Below, piece by piece: positions 15,307-23,068 of a DNA stretch of 64,000 nt. The position numbers and the translations under genes are program-made. Within the stretch, counting starts at the first letter, position 1, and every line of letters starts with the position of its first letter. Source of the DNA: Coprenecus sp902388455. Its GTDB lineage: Bacteria > Bacteroidota > Bacteroidia > Bacteroidales > UBA932. Location: positions 186,001 through 250,000 of the forward strand of contig OZ007032.1 of the NCBI GenBank assembly GCA_963931615.1, read 5' to 3'. Under the pieces are notes generated by a model. The model saw nothing but the letters and a program-made list of their open reading frames with translations, was not told the DNA's origin and searched no databases.

Positions 15307-17769
15307 ATGCAAGTACTCAAATTCGGCGGCTCCTCAGTCGCCAACGCAGCCAACATGGCCCGGGTGGCGGATATCGTCACCCGGGCAGTGGACCGGGACC
15401 GTACCATCCTGGTATGCTCGGCCATCAGCGGCTTTACCGACGCTCTCATTCGCACCGGCAGTCTTGCTGCGGCCAGAGACGAGGGCTACAAGGCCATCAT
15501 AGACGAATATCAGCAAAAGCATCACGACATCATCCGGCAGCTGCTTCCGGAGCAGAGGCAGGCGCAGGCCCTGGAACTGTGTGATGCCGTCCTGGACTCT
15601 CTCCGGGGCATAGCCCATGGAGTCTACCTGCTCGGAGAGCTCAGCGAGGCCAGCCTGGATGCGATACAGGGTACCGGAGAACTGCTTTCCACCCGGATTA
15701 TGGCCCTGCTGCTCGCCTCAGCCGGCATAGCTGTCAAGTGGGTGGACTCCAGAGAGATAATCAAGACTTTCAAGAAGGACGGGACGACGGTCGTGGATAC
15801 CGCCGCGTCCTACGCCAACATGGCGGCTATGCTGGAGCGCAACCCGGTGACTTCCCTGTTTGTCCTTCCCGGATTTATTGCCTCCGACAGCCACGGCCGC
15901 ACCACGACCCTGGGCCGGGGCGGTTCCGACTACTCGGCCTCCCTGCTGGCCGTGGGCTGCGGAGTGCGCCGGCTCGAGATCTGGACGGACGTGACAGGGA
16001 TGATGACCGCCAACCCGAGGATTGTCCCCTCGGCCCGGACCATCAGCAACATATCCTACCGTGCGGCTCTGGAACTCTCCCATTTCGGCGCGAAGGTCAT
16101 CTATCCTCCGACCATACAGCCGGTGGTGTCGGAGGGCATTCCTATCTATGTGAGGAACACATTCTGTCCTGACGCCCCAGGCACCCTGATAGAGAAGAAC
16201 CCGCCCCGGAGCAAGGAGAGGCTCGTGGGCATTTCCAATTCCGACAAGATAGCCCTCATCTCCCTGGAAGGCAGCGGTATGGTGGGAGTGCCCGGCTTCT
16301 CCGCCCGCCTTTTCGAGAGCCTGAGCCGCAGCGGGATAAGCATCATCCTCATCACCCAGGCATCTTCGGTGAACACTATGTGTGTGGCCATATCGGAAAA
16401 AGACGCTGCAAAGGCCAAGGAGGCGGCCGACAGCTGCTTTGCCTACGAGATATCCCTGGGCAAGCTCAATCCGCTGAAAGTCGAGAAGGGCTTCTCGATA
16501 GTCTGTCTGGTGGGGGACGACATCATGAGCCAGTGCGGCACTACGGGCCGGATGCTCGCCGCTCTTGGACGTCACGGCATATCCATAAGGGCCACGGCGC
16601 AGGGCTCTTCGGAGCGGAACATCTCCGTGGTGGTGCGCTCTGAGGAGGCGGACCGGGCCATCCGCTACATCCACAACGAGTTTTTCGACAGGACTCCGGC
16701 CCGGGACATCAACCTCTTCATCGCCGGTTACGGTACGGTCGGCAAGGCGCTGGTGGACATCATCCGCCGCAACGGAGACGCAATAGCAGCCCGCACCGGC
16801 AAACGGCTGCGGATCGCGGGCATTTCCAACAGCCGCCGCTATGTGCTGGATACCGAGGGCATTTCTCCCGAGTGGACAGGTGAGCTGCTTGAAGGAGGGG
16901 TCAGTGCTGCGGACGATGCTTATTTCGAGGCTCTTGCCCACACGTCTCTGGAAAACTCCGTGTTTGTCGACTGCACTGCCAGCGAGGATGTGGCCTGCAA
17001 GTATCCGCTGCTTTTCCAGCACGGCTACTCGGTGGTGGCCTGCAACAAGATAGCCTTCTCGTTCCCGTACTCCCAGTACCGTGCTATCCGCAGCTCGGCC
17101 TTGGAAAACGGCGTGAGCCTCAGATATGAGACAACTGTCGGGGCGGCCCTGCCCGTGCTCGATGCCGTCTCCCGATGTGTCTGCAGCGGGGACCGGATTC
17201 ACCGGATAGAGGCCGTGCTGTCGGGGACGCTCAACTATATTTTCAGTACTTATGACGGCGGTGCGGCGGTGACATTCGCCGATACCGTGCGGCAGGCCGT
17301 GGCTGCCGGATACGCCGAGCCGGACCCCCGCATTGACCTCAGCGGCCGGGACGTGCTCCGCAAGCTGCTGATCCTCGCCCGGGAGGCCGGATTGCCTATA
17401 GAAGAGGAGGATGTGGCGGTGGAGCCCCTGCTGCCGGCAGAATATTTTGAGGGCGGCACGGAGGATTTCTACCGCAGGCTGCAGGAGCATGAGCCGGAAC
17501 TGGCGGCCCGGTACAGGGATGCTGCGGAGAAAGGGCTGCGGCGCCGGGTCGTGGCCTTACTGGAGCATTGCCCCGATGCGGCGACCGGGTACCGCGCCTC
17601 CATTGTCCTGAAGGAGGTGGGGGAGGACCATCCCCTGTTCAACCTCTCCGGAACGGACAACGCTGTTCTCCTGGAGACGGATTTTTATCCCTCGCCGCTG
17701 GTGATTCAGGGTGCGGGGGCGGGAGCATACCAGACGGCTTCCGGTATATTGAACGATATTTTAAAATAA
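15307..17769 (+). CDS. thrA: Bifunctional aspartokinase / homoserine dehydrogenase
   Basis: The 820-residue fusion has an N-terminal aspartokinase (VLKFGGSSVA at residues 3-12; TTLGRGGSDYSA for nucleotide binding). Tandem ACT regulatory domains follow (about 315-460, with SISIILITQASS-like strands). The C-terminal homoserine dehydrogenase has NAD(P)-binding FIAGYGTVGKALVD and the signature GTLNYIFSTYDGG. It catalyses the first and third steps from aspartate to homoserine. The ACT domains imply feedback by threonine or another pathway amino acid; which one cannot be read here. The missing second step is provided by asd in the same operon. Length is standard. Confidence 0.97.
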   Translation: MQVLKFGGSSVANAANMARVADIVTRAVDRDRTILVCSAISGFTDALIRTGSLAAARDEGYKAIIDEYQQKHHDIIRQLLPEQRQAQALELCDAVLDSLRGIAHGVYLLGELSEASLDAIQGTGELLSTRIMALLLASAGIAVKWVDSREIIKTFKKDGTTVVDTAASYANMAAMLERNPVTSLFVLPGFIASDSHGRTTTLGRGGSDYSASLLAVGCGVRRLEIWTDVTGMMTANPRIVPSARTISNISYRAALELSHFGAKVIYPPTIQPVVSEGIPIYVRNTFCPDAPGTLIEKNPPRSKERLVGISNSDKIALISLEGSGMVGVPGFSARLFESLSRSGISIILITQASSVNTMCVAISEKDAAKAKEAADSCFAYEISLGKLNPLKVEKGFSIVCLVGDDIMSQCGTTGRMLAALGRHGISIRATAQGSSERNISVVVRSEEADRAIRYIHNEFFDRTPARDINLFIAGYGTVGKALVDIIRRNGDAIAARTGKRLRIAGISNSRRYVLDTEGISPEWTGELLEGGVSAADDAYFEALAHTSLENSVFVDCTASEDVACKYPLLFQHGYSVVACNKIAFSFPYSQYRAIRSSALENGVSLRYETTVGAALPVLDAVSRCVCSGDRIHRIEAVLSGTLNYIFSTYDGGAAVTFADTVRQAVAAGYAEPDPRIDLSGRDVLRKLLILAREAGLPIEEEDVAVEPLLPAEYFEGGTEDFYRRLQEHEPELAARYRDAAEKGLRRRVVALLEHCPDAATGYRASIVLKEVGEDHPLFNLSGTDNAVLLETDFYPSPLVIQGAGAGAYQTASGILNDILK

Positions 17770-17778
17770 ACATACCTT

Positions 17779-19080
17779 ATGAAAAGAAATTACAGATTCG
17801 AGACCCTGCAGGTCAGGGCGGGACAGGAGATTGATCCGGTGTCCAAGGGCACGGCTGTGCCTATCTATCAGAGTACTGCATACGTTTTCGACGACATGGA
17901 GTACGGCAAGGAACTGTTTGAGCTCAAGAAGGCGGGCAATATCTACACCCGCATCACCAACACTACCAACGAGGTGTTCGAGAAGCGCATGGCGGCTCTT
18001 GAAAACGGCGTGGCGGCCACGGCGACGGCTTCGGGGCAGTCGGCGGTGCTGCTGAGCATCCTCAATATCGCCGGCCCCGGGGACAATGTAGTGACCTCCC
18101 CCTTCCTCTACGGCGGCACCTTCACCATGTTCGCCATCACCCTCAGGGACATGGGCATAGAGATGCGTTTCGCAGCCAGCGACAGGACGGAGGACCTGGA
18201 GGCGCTGGTGGACGGCAGGACCAAGGGCATCTTCATAGAGAATCTGGCCAATCCGGCGTTCAGCATCCCGGACTTCGAGCCGATAGTGGAGATGGCCCGC
18301 CGTCACGGTATCTGCGTTCTGGTGGACAATACCTTCGGTATGGCCGGGTGGCTGCTGCGGCCGGTGGACTGGGGCTGCAACGTGGTCATCCATTCGGCGA
18401 CAAAATGGATCTGCGGCCACGGTACGGCTCTCGGCGGAGTGGTAGTGGACGGCGGCAATTTTGACTGGACTCCGGAGAAATACCCTCTGCTGGCGGCTTC
18501 CTCGGAGAGCTATCACGGGGTGGTGTACACCGATGTGTTCGGGCGCGGGGCCTTCGCCGGCAGGGTGAGGGTGGACGGCCTGCGCAATCTCGGCCCGGCT
18601 CCCTCCCCGTTCAACTCCTTCCTGATGCTCCAGGGCCTGGAGACTCTCTCGCTCAGGGCAGAGCGCTGCTGTGACAATACCCTCGAGGTGGCCCGTTTTC
18701 TCCAGCGTCATCCGGCTGTGGAGAGTGTCAACTACCCCGGGCTCGAGGACAATCCCTATCACGCCCTGGGCTGCAAGTACCTCCGGGGCGGCTTCGGGGG
18801 AGTGCTCACTTTCAGGGTCAAGGGCGGATTCGACGCCGCCGCGGCTCTGGTGGACCGTCTGGAACTGATCCTGCACGTGGGCAGCGTCGGGGATGCCAAG
18901 TCCCTGATAGTGCATCCGGCCTCGACGACCCACTCCCAGCTGAGTCCTTCCGAGCAGGTGGCCGCCGGGGTATATCCCAACATGCTGCGGCTGTCGGTCG
19001 GTATCGAGCATGTGGATGACCTGATCTATGATCTGGAGAATGCGTTGAACTCTTTGGGAAAACAGGAGGTACGGAAATGA
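17779..19080 (+). CDS. metY: O-acetylhomoserine sulfhydrylase (aminocarboxypropyltransferase)
   Basis: The 433-residue PLP enzyme belongs to the Cys/Met metabolism family. The PLP lysine lies in VIHSATKWICGHGTALGG, the cofactor aspartate in VLVDNTFG, and the start RFETLQVRAGQEID is typical of MetY. It converts O-acetylhomoserine plus sulfide directly to homocysteine, fitting the upstream metX. The length of about 430 favours MetY over the ~380-residue cystathionine gamma-synthases, although activity in both directions cannot be excluded. Its stop codon overlaps the asd start (ATGA). Confidence 0.93.
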   Translation: MKRNYRFETLQVRAGQEIDPVSKGTAVPIYQSTAYVFDDMEYGKELFELKKAGNIYTRITNTTNEVFEKRMAALENGVAATATASGQSAVLLSILNIAGPGDNVVTSPFLYGGTFTMFAITLRDMGIEMRFAASDRTEDLEALVDGRTKGIFIENLANPAFSIPDFEPIVEMARRHGICVLVDNTFGMAGWLLRPVDWGCNVVIHSATKWICGHGTALGGVVVDGGNFDWTPEKYPLLAASSESYHGVVYTDVFGRGAFAGRVRVDGLRNLGPAPSPFNSFLMLQGLETLSLRAERCCDNTLEVARFLQRHPAVESVNYPGLEDNPYHALGCKYLRGGFGGVLTFRVKGGFDAAAALVDRLELILHVGSVGDAKSLIVHPASTTHSQLSPSEQVAAGVYPNMLRLSVGIEHVDDLIYDLENALNSLGKQEVRK

Positions 19081-20075
19081 AAGTGGCAGTAGTAGGCGCC
19101 ACCGGACTGGTAGGTGCCGTTATCCTGAAAGTATTGGAAGAGAGACAATTCCCGGTGTCGGTGCTGCTGCCGGTGGCTTCGGAGCGGTCGGTGGGGCGGA
19201 CGGTGCGCTTCGCCGGCTCCGAAGTGCCGGTGGTGAGTGCGGAGACAGCCCTGGCGGCCCGGCCGCAGATAGCCCTTTTCTCCGCCGGGGCCGCGGTCTC
19301 CCGGAAGCTGGCTCCCCGTTTTGCCGCCATCGGATGCCGGGTGGTGGACAATTCCTCCTGCTGGCGGATGGACCCCTCCGTCCCGCTGGTGGTGCCTGAA
19401 ATCAACGGCGATGTGCTGGGTGCGTCGGACATGATCGTCGCCAATCCCAATTGTTCCACGATTCAGATGCTCCTGCCTCTGGCTCCCCTGCACCGCTGCT
19501 GGGGTATCCGCCGTATCGTGGTCTCCACCTACCAGTCGGTCTCTGGAACGGGCTACAAGGCCCTGGCGCAGATGGAGGCGGAGCGGGCCGGCCGTCAGTG
19601 GGGAGAGTATCCGGCGGTCTATCCCCATCCGATCGACCTGAACATCCTGCCGCATATCGACGATTTCCTGGACAGCGGCTACACCAAGGAGGAGATGAAG
19701 ATGGTCAATGAGACGCATAAGATACTGGCCGATCCCGGTATAGCCGTGTCTCCGACGACAGTCAGGGTACCGGTTACCGGTGGCCATTCCGAATCCGTCA
19801 ACGTGGAGCTGTGCCGGGATTTCGACCTTTCCGAAGTGCGTTCCGTCATTGCTTCCGCCCCCGGTTGCGTCCTGCAGGATGACCCGTCAGCCGCCGTTTA
19901 TCCTATGCCGTTGTACGCCCAGGGCCGGGACGAGGTCTTCGTAGGCCGCATCCGCCGCGACCCCACCGTCCCCTACGGCCTTAGCCTCTGGTGCGTAGCC
20001 GACAACCTCCGCAAGGGGGCCGCTGTCAATGCCGTGCAGATTGCGCAGCTGCTGTTGCCGTATGCAATTGCCTGA
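19077..20075 (+). CDS. asd: Aspartate-semialdehyde dehydrogenase
   Basis: The 332-residue enzyme reduces aspartyl phosphate to aspartate semialdehyde using NADPH. It shows the N-terminal nucleotide-binding motif VVGATGLVGAVILKVL, the catalytic cysteine in ANPNCSTIQML, and VPVTGGHSESVNVE with the active-site histidine. It overlaps metY by four bases and is the last gene of the operon. Together with thrA it completes aspartate to homoserine, and it also feeds lysine and diaminopimelate synthesis. Length is typical. Confidence 0.96.
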   Translation: MKVAVVGATGLVGAVILKVLEERQFPVSVLLPVASERSVGRTVRFAGSEVPVVSAETALAARPQIALFSAGAAVSRKLAPRFAAIGCRVVDNSSCWRMDPSVPLVVPEINGDVLGASDMIVANPNCSTIQMLLPLAPLHRCWGIRRIVVSTYQSVSGTGYKALAQMEAERAGRQWGEYPAVYPHPIDLNILPHIDDFLDSGYTKEEMKMVNETHKILADPGIAVSPTTVRVPVTGGHSESVNVELCRDFDLSEVRSVIASAPGCVLQDDPSAAVYPMPLYAQGRDEVFVGRIRRDPTVPYGLSLWCVADNLRKGAAVNAVQIAQLLLPYAIA

Positions 20076-20155
20076 TGTGGCGGTTGCGTGGCTGCTTTTT
20101 GGTTACATGGCTCTTTTCACCTGACTCCTTCTTCCCAGAGCCGTTCCCCTTTGGG

Positions 20156-20170
20156 CTCCTTCCGAAGGAA
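20156..20170. repeat. Palindrome CTCCTTCCGAAGGAA
   Basis: This short inverted repeat after asd is nearly identical to the one at 21905-21921. The two bracket the TlpA-like gene and its downstream tandem array. Confidence 0.45.
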
Positions 20171-20232
20171 TCGGTGATTTTTAGATATGCAGGAAATTTT
20201 GCTAACTTGCAGGAAATTTCAAGCTACCTATT

Positions 20233-21279
20233 ATGAAAAATCTGTTTTCAGCAGCATTTATCGCCGCTGCGGCCGTTATCTTGTCCGGCTGCACATCTGG
20301 AGGCAAGTATGTAATCGAAGGCTCCGGCGACCTGCTGGTGGACGGGCACTGGGTGTACGTTTCTGACGGAGTGGACTGGTCGATGCTGGACTCAGCGCTG
20401 ATAGAGAACGGATCGTTCAGGATAGAGGGGACGGACATGGGCTCGGGTGTGGCCATGCTTTATATGGGGGCCAGTTCTGCGCCTTCGGGACTGTATCAGA
20501 TGAGCGAGATGATTTTCCTCGAGCCGGGAACCGTGTCGCTGGAGTATATCCCGGACTATGAGATGTATTTTGCGCATGGAACACCTATGAATGACCTCTA
20601 CTATGAGCTGTCTTTCGGAGACGCCGGGGATTATGAGGATCCGCTGGACATCATCCGGGCCAATCACAACGTGCTGGGGCTTACACTCCTGCAGGGTATG
20701 CTGGCGATGTCCTCCAAGCCGGAGATCGAGGCGGTCCTGGCGGAGTTCCCGGAGAGCATGAAAGTGCATCCGCTCTACCTCCAGTTGGAGGAGATGCTCG
20801 AGCCGATCAAGGCCGACCTCGGAATGCCATACTGGGATATCGAGGGCAAGGATGTCAAGGACAATGCGGTGCGGCTCAGTGATATCCTGGAGCGTGACGG
20901 CGTGCGCTACGTGCTGCTGGATCTGTGGGCCTCGTGGTGCGGTCCGTGCCGGGAGGAAATGCCTGAGCTTGTCGCACTGTATGATCGCTATCACGGTTCC
21001 GGCTTCGAAATCTACGGCATGTCCTTCGACAGCTCCCCCGAGAACTGGCGCAGCGCGTTGAAGGAGTTCGGTATGAACTGGCCAAATGTCATCACCGAAG
21101 TCACCGGCAGTCCCAGTACCAGTCCTGTCTGGGCCGGCTACGGCATGGACGGCATCCCCTGGAGCTACCTCATCGACGCCTCCACCGGGGAGATCATTGC
21201 CAAGAACCTCCGCGGTGAAGCCCTCGCCGTCGAGCTCGAGGCCCTCTTCGCCGCATCTGCTGGAGCAGAAGCCGAGTAA
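20233..21279 (+). CDS. TlpA-like thiol-disulfide lipoprotein with DUF4369-like N-terminus
   Basis: The 348-residue protein has a lipobox LSGC (Cys20). An N-terminal beta-rich domain (about 25-110) resembles DUF4369, which in Bacteroidota often precedes thioredoxin-like domains. A helical linker follows, then a TlpA/AhpC-type thioredoxin domain with WASWCGPC at 232-239 and the cis-proline in DGIPWSYLI. It should be tethered in the periplasm and reduce or shuffle disulfides; partners are unknown. Upstream, TGCAGGAAATTT occurs twice with a 20-base period (20188-20199 and 20208-20219). Downstream lies a 105-bp tandem array. Confidence 0.85.
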   Translation: MKNLFSAAFIAAAAVILSGCTSGGKYVIEGSGDLLVDGHWVYVSDGVDWSMLDSALIENGSFRIEGTDMGSGVAMLYMGASSAPSGLYQMSEMIFLEPGTVSLEYIPDYEMYFAHGTPMNDLYYELSFGDAGDYEDPLDIIRANHNVLGLTLLQGMLAMSSKPEIEAVLAEFPESMKVHPLYLQLEEMLEPIKADLGMPYWDIEGKDVKDNAVRLSDILERDGVRYVLLDLWASWCGPCREEMPELVALYDRYHGSGFEIYGMSFDSSPENWRSALKEFGMNWPNVITEVTGSPSTSPVWAGYGMDGIPWSYLIDASTGEIIAKNLRGEALAVELEALFAASAGAEAE

Positions 21280-21320
21280 CGGTAAGCCCCCGTTGTAATT
21301 ATAGCCTGCGGTGACTCGTC

Positions 21321-21892
21321 TCCATTTCCACACCGGCAGCATTTCCCACTATTTGATGCCGTTGTGGAACGGCCTTTACCTCCGAACCGTTGCGACAGGC
21401 CCTGTGGACGGCATCGCCTCTTCATCCTTTTGCCACAACGGCATCATTTCCCGCAATTCGGTGCCGTTGTGGAATGGCCCTTGCCTCCGAACCGTTGCGA
21501 CAGGCCCTGTGGACGGCATCGCCTCTTCATCCTTTTGCCGCAACGGCAGCATTTCCCGCATTTTGGTGCCGTTGTGGAACGGCCTTTACCTCCGAACCGT
21601 TGCGACAGGCCCTGTGGACGGCATCGCCTCTTCGTCCATTTGCCGCAACGGCAGCATTTCCCGCAATTCGGTGCCGTTGTGGAACGGCCTTTACCTCCGA
21701 ACCATTGCCACAGGCTCTGTGGACGGCATCGCCTCTTCATCCTTTTGCCACAACGGCAGCATTTCCCACGATTTGGTGCCGTTGTGGAACGGCCTTTACC
21801 TCCGAACCGTTGCGACAGGCCCTGTGGACGGCATCGCCTCTTCATCCTTTTGCCGCAACGGCAGCATTTCCCGCGATTTGGTGCCGTTGTGG
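21321..21892. repeat. Tandem array of a 105-bp unit, five full copies plus partial ends
   Basis: The landmark GCCGTTGTGG starts at 21358, 21463, 21568, 21673, 21778 and 21883, exactly 105 bp apart. Copies differ at only a few positions. Each unit holds three inverted repeats: GCCGTT-GTGG-AACGGC (stem 6, loop 4; one mismatch in the second copy), ACAGG-C-CCTGT, and a CCG-CAA-CGG stem that is TGCCG-CAA-CGGCA where fully preserved (CCACAACGG in other copies). Because 105 is a multiple of three, several frames on both strands stay open for about 200 codons. None has protein-like composition or a convincing start, so I regard the array as non-coding. It fills most of the 740-bp gap between the TlpA-like gene and the winged-helix gene. 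Confidence 0.85.
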
Positions 21893-21904
21893 TAAGCTCC
21901 TTTG

Positions 21905-21975
21905 ACTCCTTCCGAAGGAGTAGATGGAATGAGTACCCGGAGCAAAAGCGACCGAAGCCCCTTCCTCGGAAGGGG
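21905..21975. repeat. Two perfect short hairpins after the tandem array
   Basis: ACTCCTTC-C-GAAGGAGT (21905-21921) and CCCCTTCC-TC-GGAAGGGG (21958-21975) are perfect 8-bp inverted repeats. They may be bidirectional terminators, though neither has a clear T tract. Confidence 0.5.
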
Positions 21976-22002
21976 TTTGGGGATGGGTAGATAAAGCGAA
22001 GC

Positions 22003-22037
22003 GAAGTCGTATCTGCACTCAGTGCAGATACGACTTC
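22003..22037. terminator. Perfect 16-bp hairpin with a stop codon in its loop
   Basis: GAAGTCGTATCTGCAC (22003-22018) and GTGCAGATACGACTTC (22022-22037) are exact reverse complements separated by three bases. On the minus strand those three bases are the TGA stop of the winged-helix gene. A terminator or mRNA 3'-end stabiliser is likely; no strong U tract follows. Confidence 0.6.
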
Positions 22038-22306
22038 AAGGCCTCTACGTATGCAGCGAAAGCCCGCGACCCCGTCTCTGTAATCCTGCACACCGTCCGC
22101 GGCTTCTTCCCCGCAAACCCTTTCTCGACAGTGATGTACCCCGCCTCGGAGAGCTTGTCGATCTGCACGCTCAGATTGCCGGCAGTGGCTCCGGTGGCCT
22201 CGCGCAGGTACACGAAGTCGGCCTCTTCCATGGTCAGCAGGGTGGACATGACGGCCAGACGCAGTTCGGAGTGCAGCAGCGGGTCGAGTTTTGCAAATTC
22301 TCCCAT
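22019..22306 (-). CDS. Small winged-helix transcriptional regulator
   Basis: The 95-residue protein is a single winged-helix domain of the kind annotated as 'transcriptional regulator' or HTH_27. LRLAVMSTLLTMEEADFVYL leads to the recognition-helix region TGATAGNLSVQIDKLSEAGYI, then a basic wing (EKGFAGKKPRTVCRIT). It starts five bases after the stop of the membrane-protein gene on the same strand, an arrangement repeatedly seen for such regulators and small membrane partners. It probably regulates its own operon. The ligand is unknown. Confidence 0.85.
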   Translation of the reverse strand: MGEFAKLDPLLHSELRLAVMSTLLTMEEADFVYLREATGATAGNLSVQIDKLSEAGYITVEKGFAGKKPRTVCRITETGSRAFAAYVEALKSYLH

Positions 22307-22311
22307 GGCCG

Positions 22312-22911
22312 CTACTGCAGTTTACTGGTTTGACGGTTGAATATCAGGCCTGGGATGACGAGGGTCATCAGTGCTGCGACGGCCATGATCAGCGGAGTGG
22401 GTATGTTCAGGAAGTAATCGCAGGGCAGTCCCGCTATTCCGCAGATAATGCTGAGAATGAATACGGTCCATGAGCTGCAGAGGACCCCGGTGACTGCACC
22501 GGCCATGCCCAGAAGCAGTATTATGACACCGTTTGTCGGTATGGGGATGAAGAATGCCATGATGCCGACGGCTATTGCCAGGATTCCGAATATGCCCCAT
22601 ACGATGCCCACGGACCTGGATACGAAATTCTCGCCCTTCCCCTTGCTCTCGATGCGTTTGAATACCAGCTGATTCAGAGGCCAGCCGATAAATGGAATCA
22701 GAAACCAGGCCAGGTTCCACAGATGATTGTTGTCCGAAAGTGTCAGCCCCAGCAGGACGATACCGGATATGAGGATTACGGTCGTTCCCCAGATGAGCAT
22801 TGCGGTGCCGCCGCGCCGCTGAAAGTCCTGCCGGCTGTTGTTGATGGCCTCAGAGATGATTTCCAATGACTTTTCTACTGAAAGTCCGTTTTTGTCGAAG
22901 TTGTTTTCCAT
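22312..22911 (-). CDS. Multi-pass membrane protein paired with the winged-helix regulator
   Basis: The 199-residue protein has a soluble N-terminal ~35 residues (EKSLEIISEAINNSRQDF) and about five or six hydrophobic segments, from about residue 36 to 195. The family is not recognised beyond the common Bacteroidota pairing with a winged-helix gene. The ATG at 22911 is preferred over an in-frame start 39 bases upstream because the shorter start begins directly with the conserved-looking helix. Its promoter has both elements (22991-23022). Confidence 0.65.
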   Translation of the reverse strand: MENNFDKNGLSVEKSLEIISEAINNSRQDFQRRGGTAMLIWGTTVILISGIVLLGLTLSDNNHLWNLAWFLIPFIGWPLNQLVFKRIESKGKGENFVSRSVGIVWGIFGILAIAVGIMAFFIPIPTNGVIILLLGMAGAVTGVLCSSWTVFILSIICGIAGLPCDYFLNIPTPLIMAVAALMTLVIPGLIFNRQTSKLQ

Positions 22912-22990
22912 TGCTTTAAAATACTTTAAAAAATAAACCAAGTTCTGCAAAAAGAAGAGGGGCGCCGGTCTCCTCTCTTTGTTTACGGTG

Positions 22991-23022
22991 CAAATATAAA
23001 CTGATTTATTTTATAAACCAAA
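22991..23022 (-). promoter_or_regulatory. Promoter TTTG-N20-TATATTTG for the membrane protein/regulator pair
   Basis: On the minus strand TTTG (23019-23022) and TATATTTG (22991-22998) are 20 bp apart, a complete Bacteroidota promoter. The ~80-base leader contains a GA-rich/CT-rich imperfect hairpin followed by TTTTT. Confidence 0.75.
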
Positions 23023-23068
23023 TTTTGTGAAAAATTTTTCGCAAATTTGCGGAAAGAGAAAATGTCCT

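Noticed and set aside
21321..21892. Possible CRISPR array
   Set aside because: The whole 105-bp unit is repeated with no unique spacers, and no cas genes are present.
21311..22091. Long open frames of about 170-215 codons on both strands across the 105-bp array
   Set aside because: The unit length is divisible by three, so any stop-free frame stays open through the array. Composition is not protein-like and no promoter or family match is visible.
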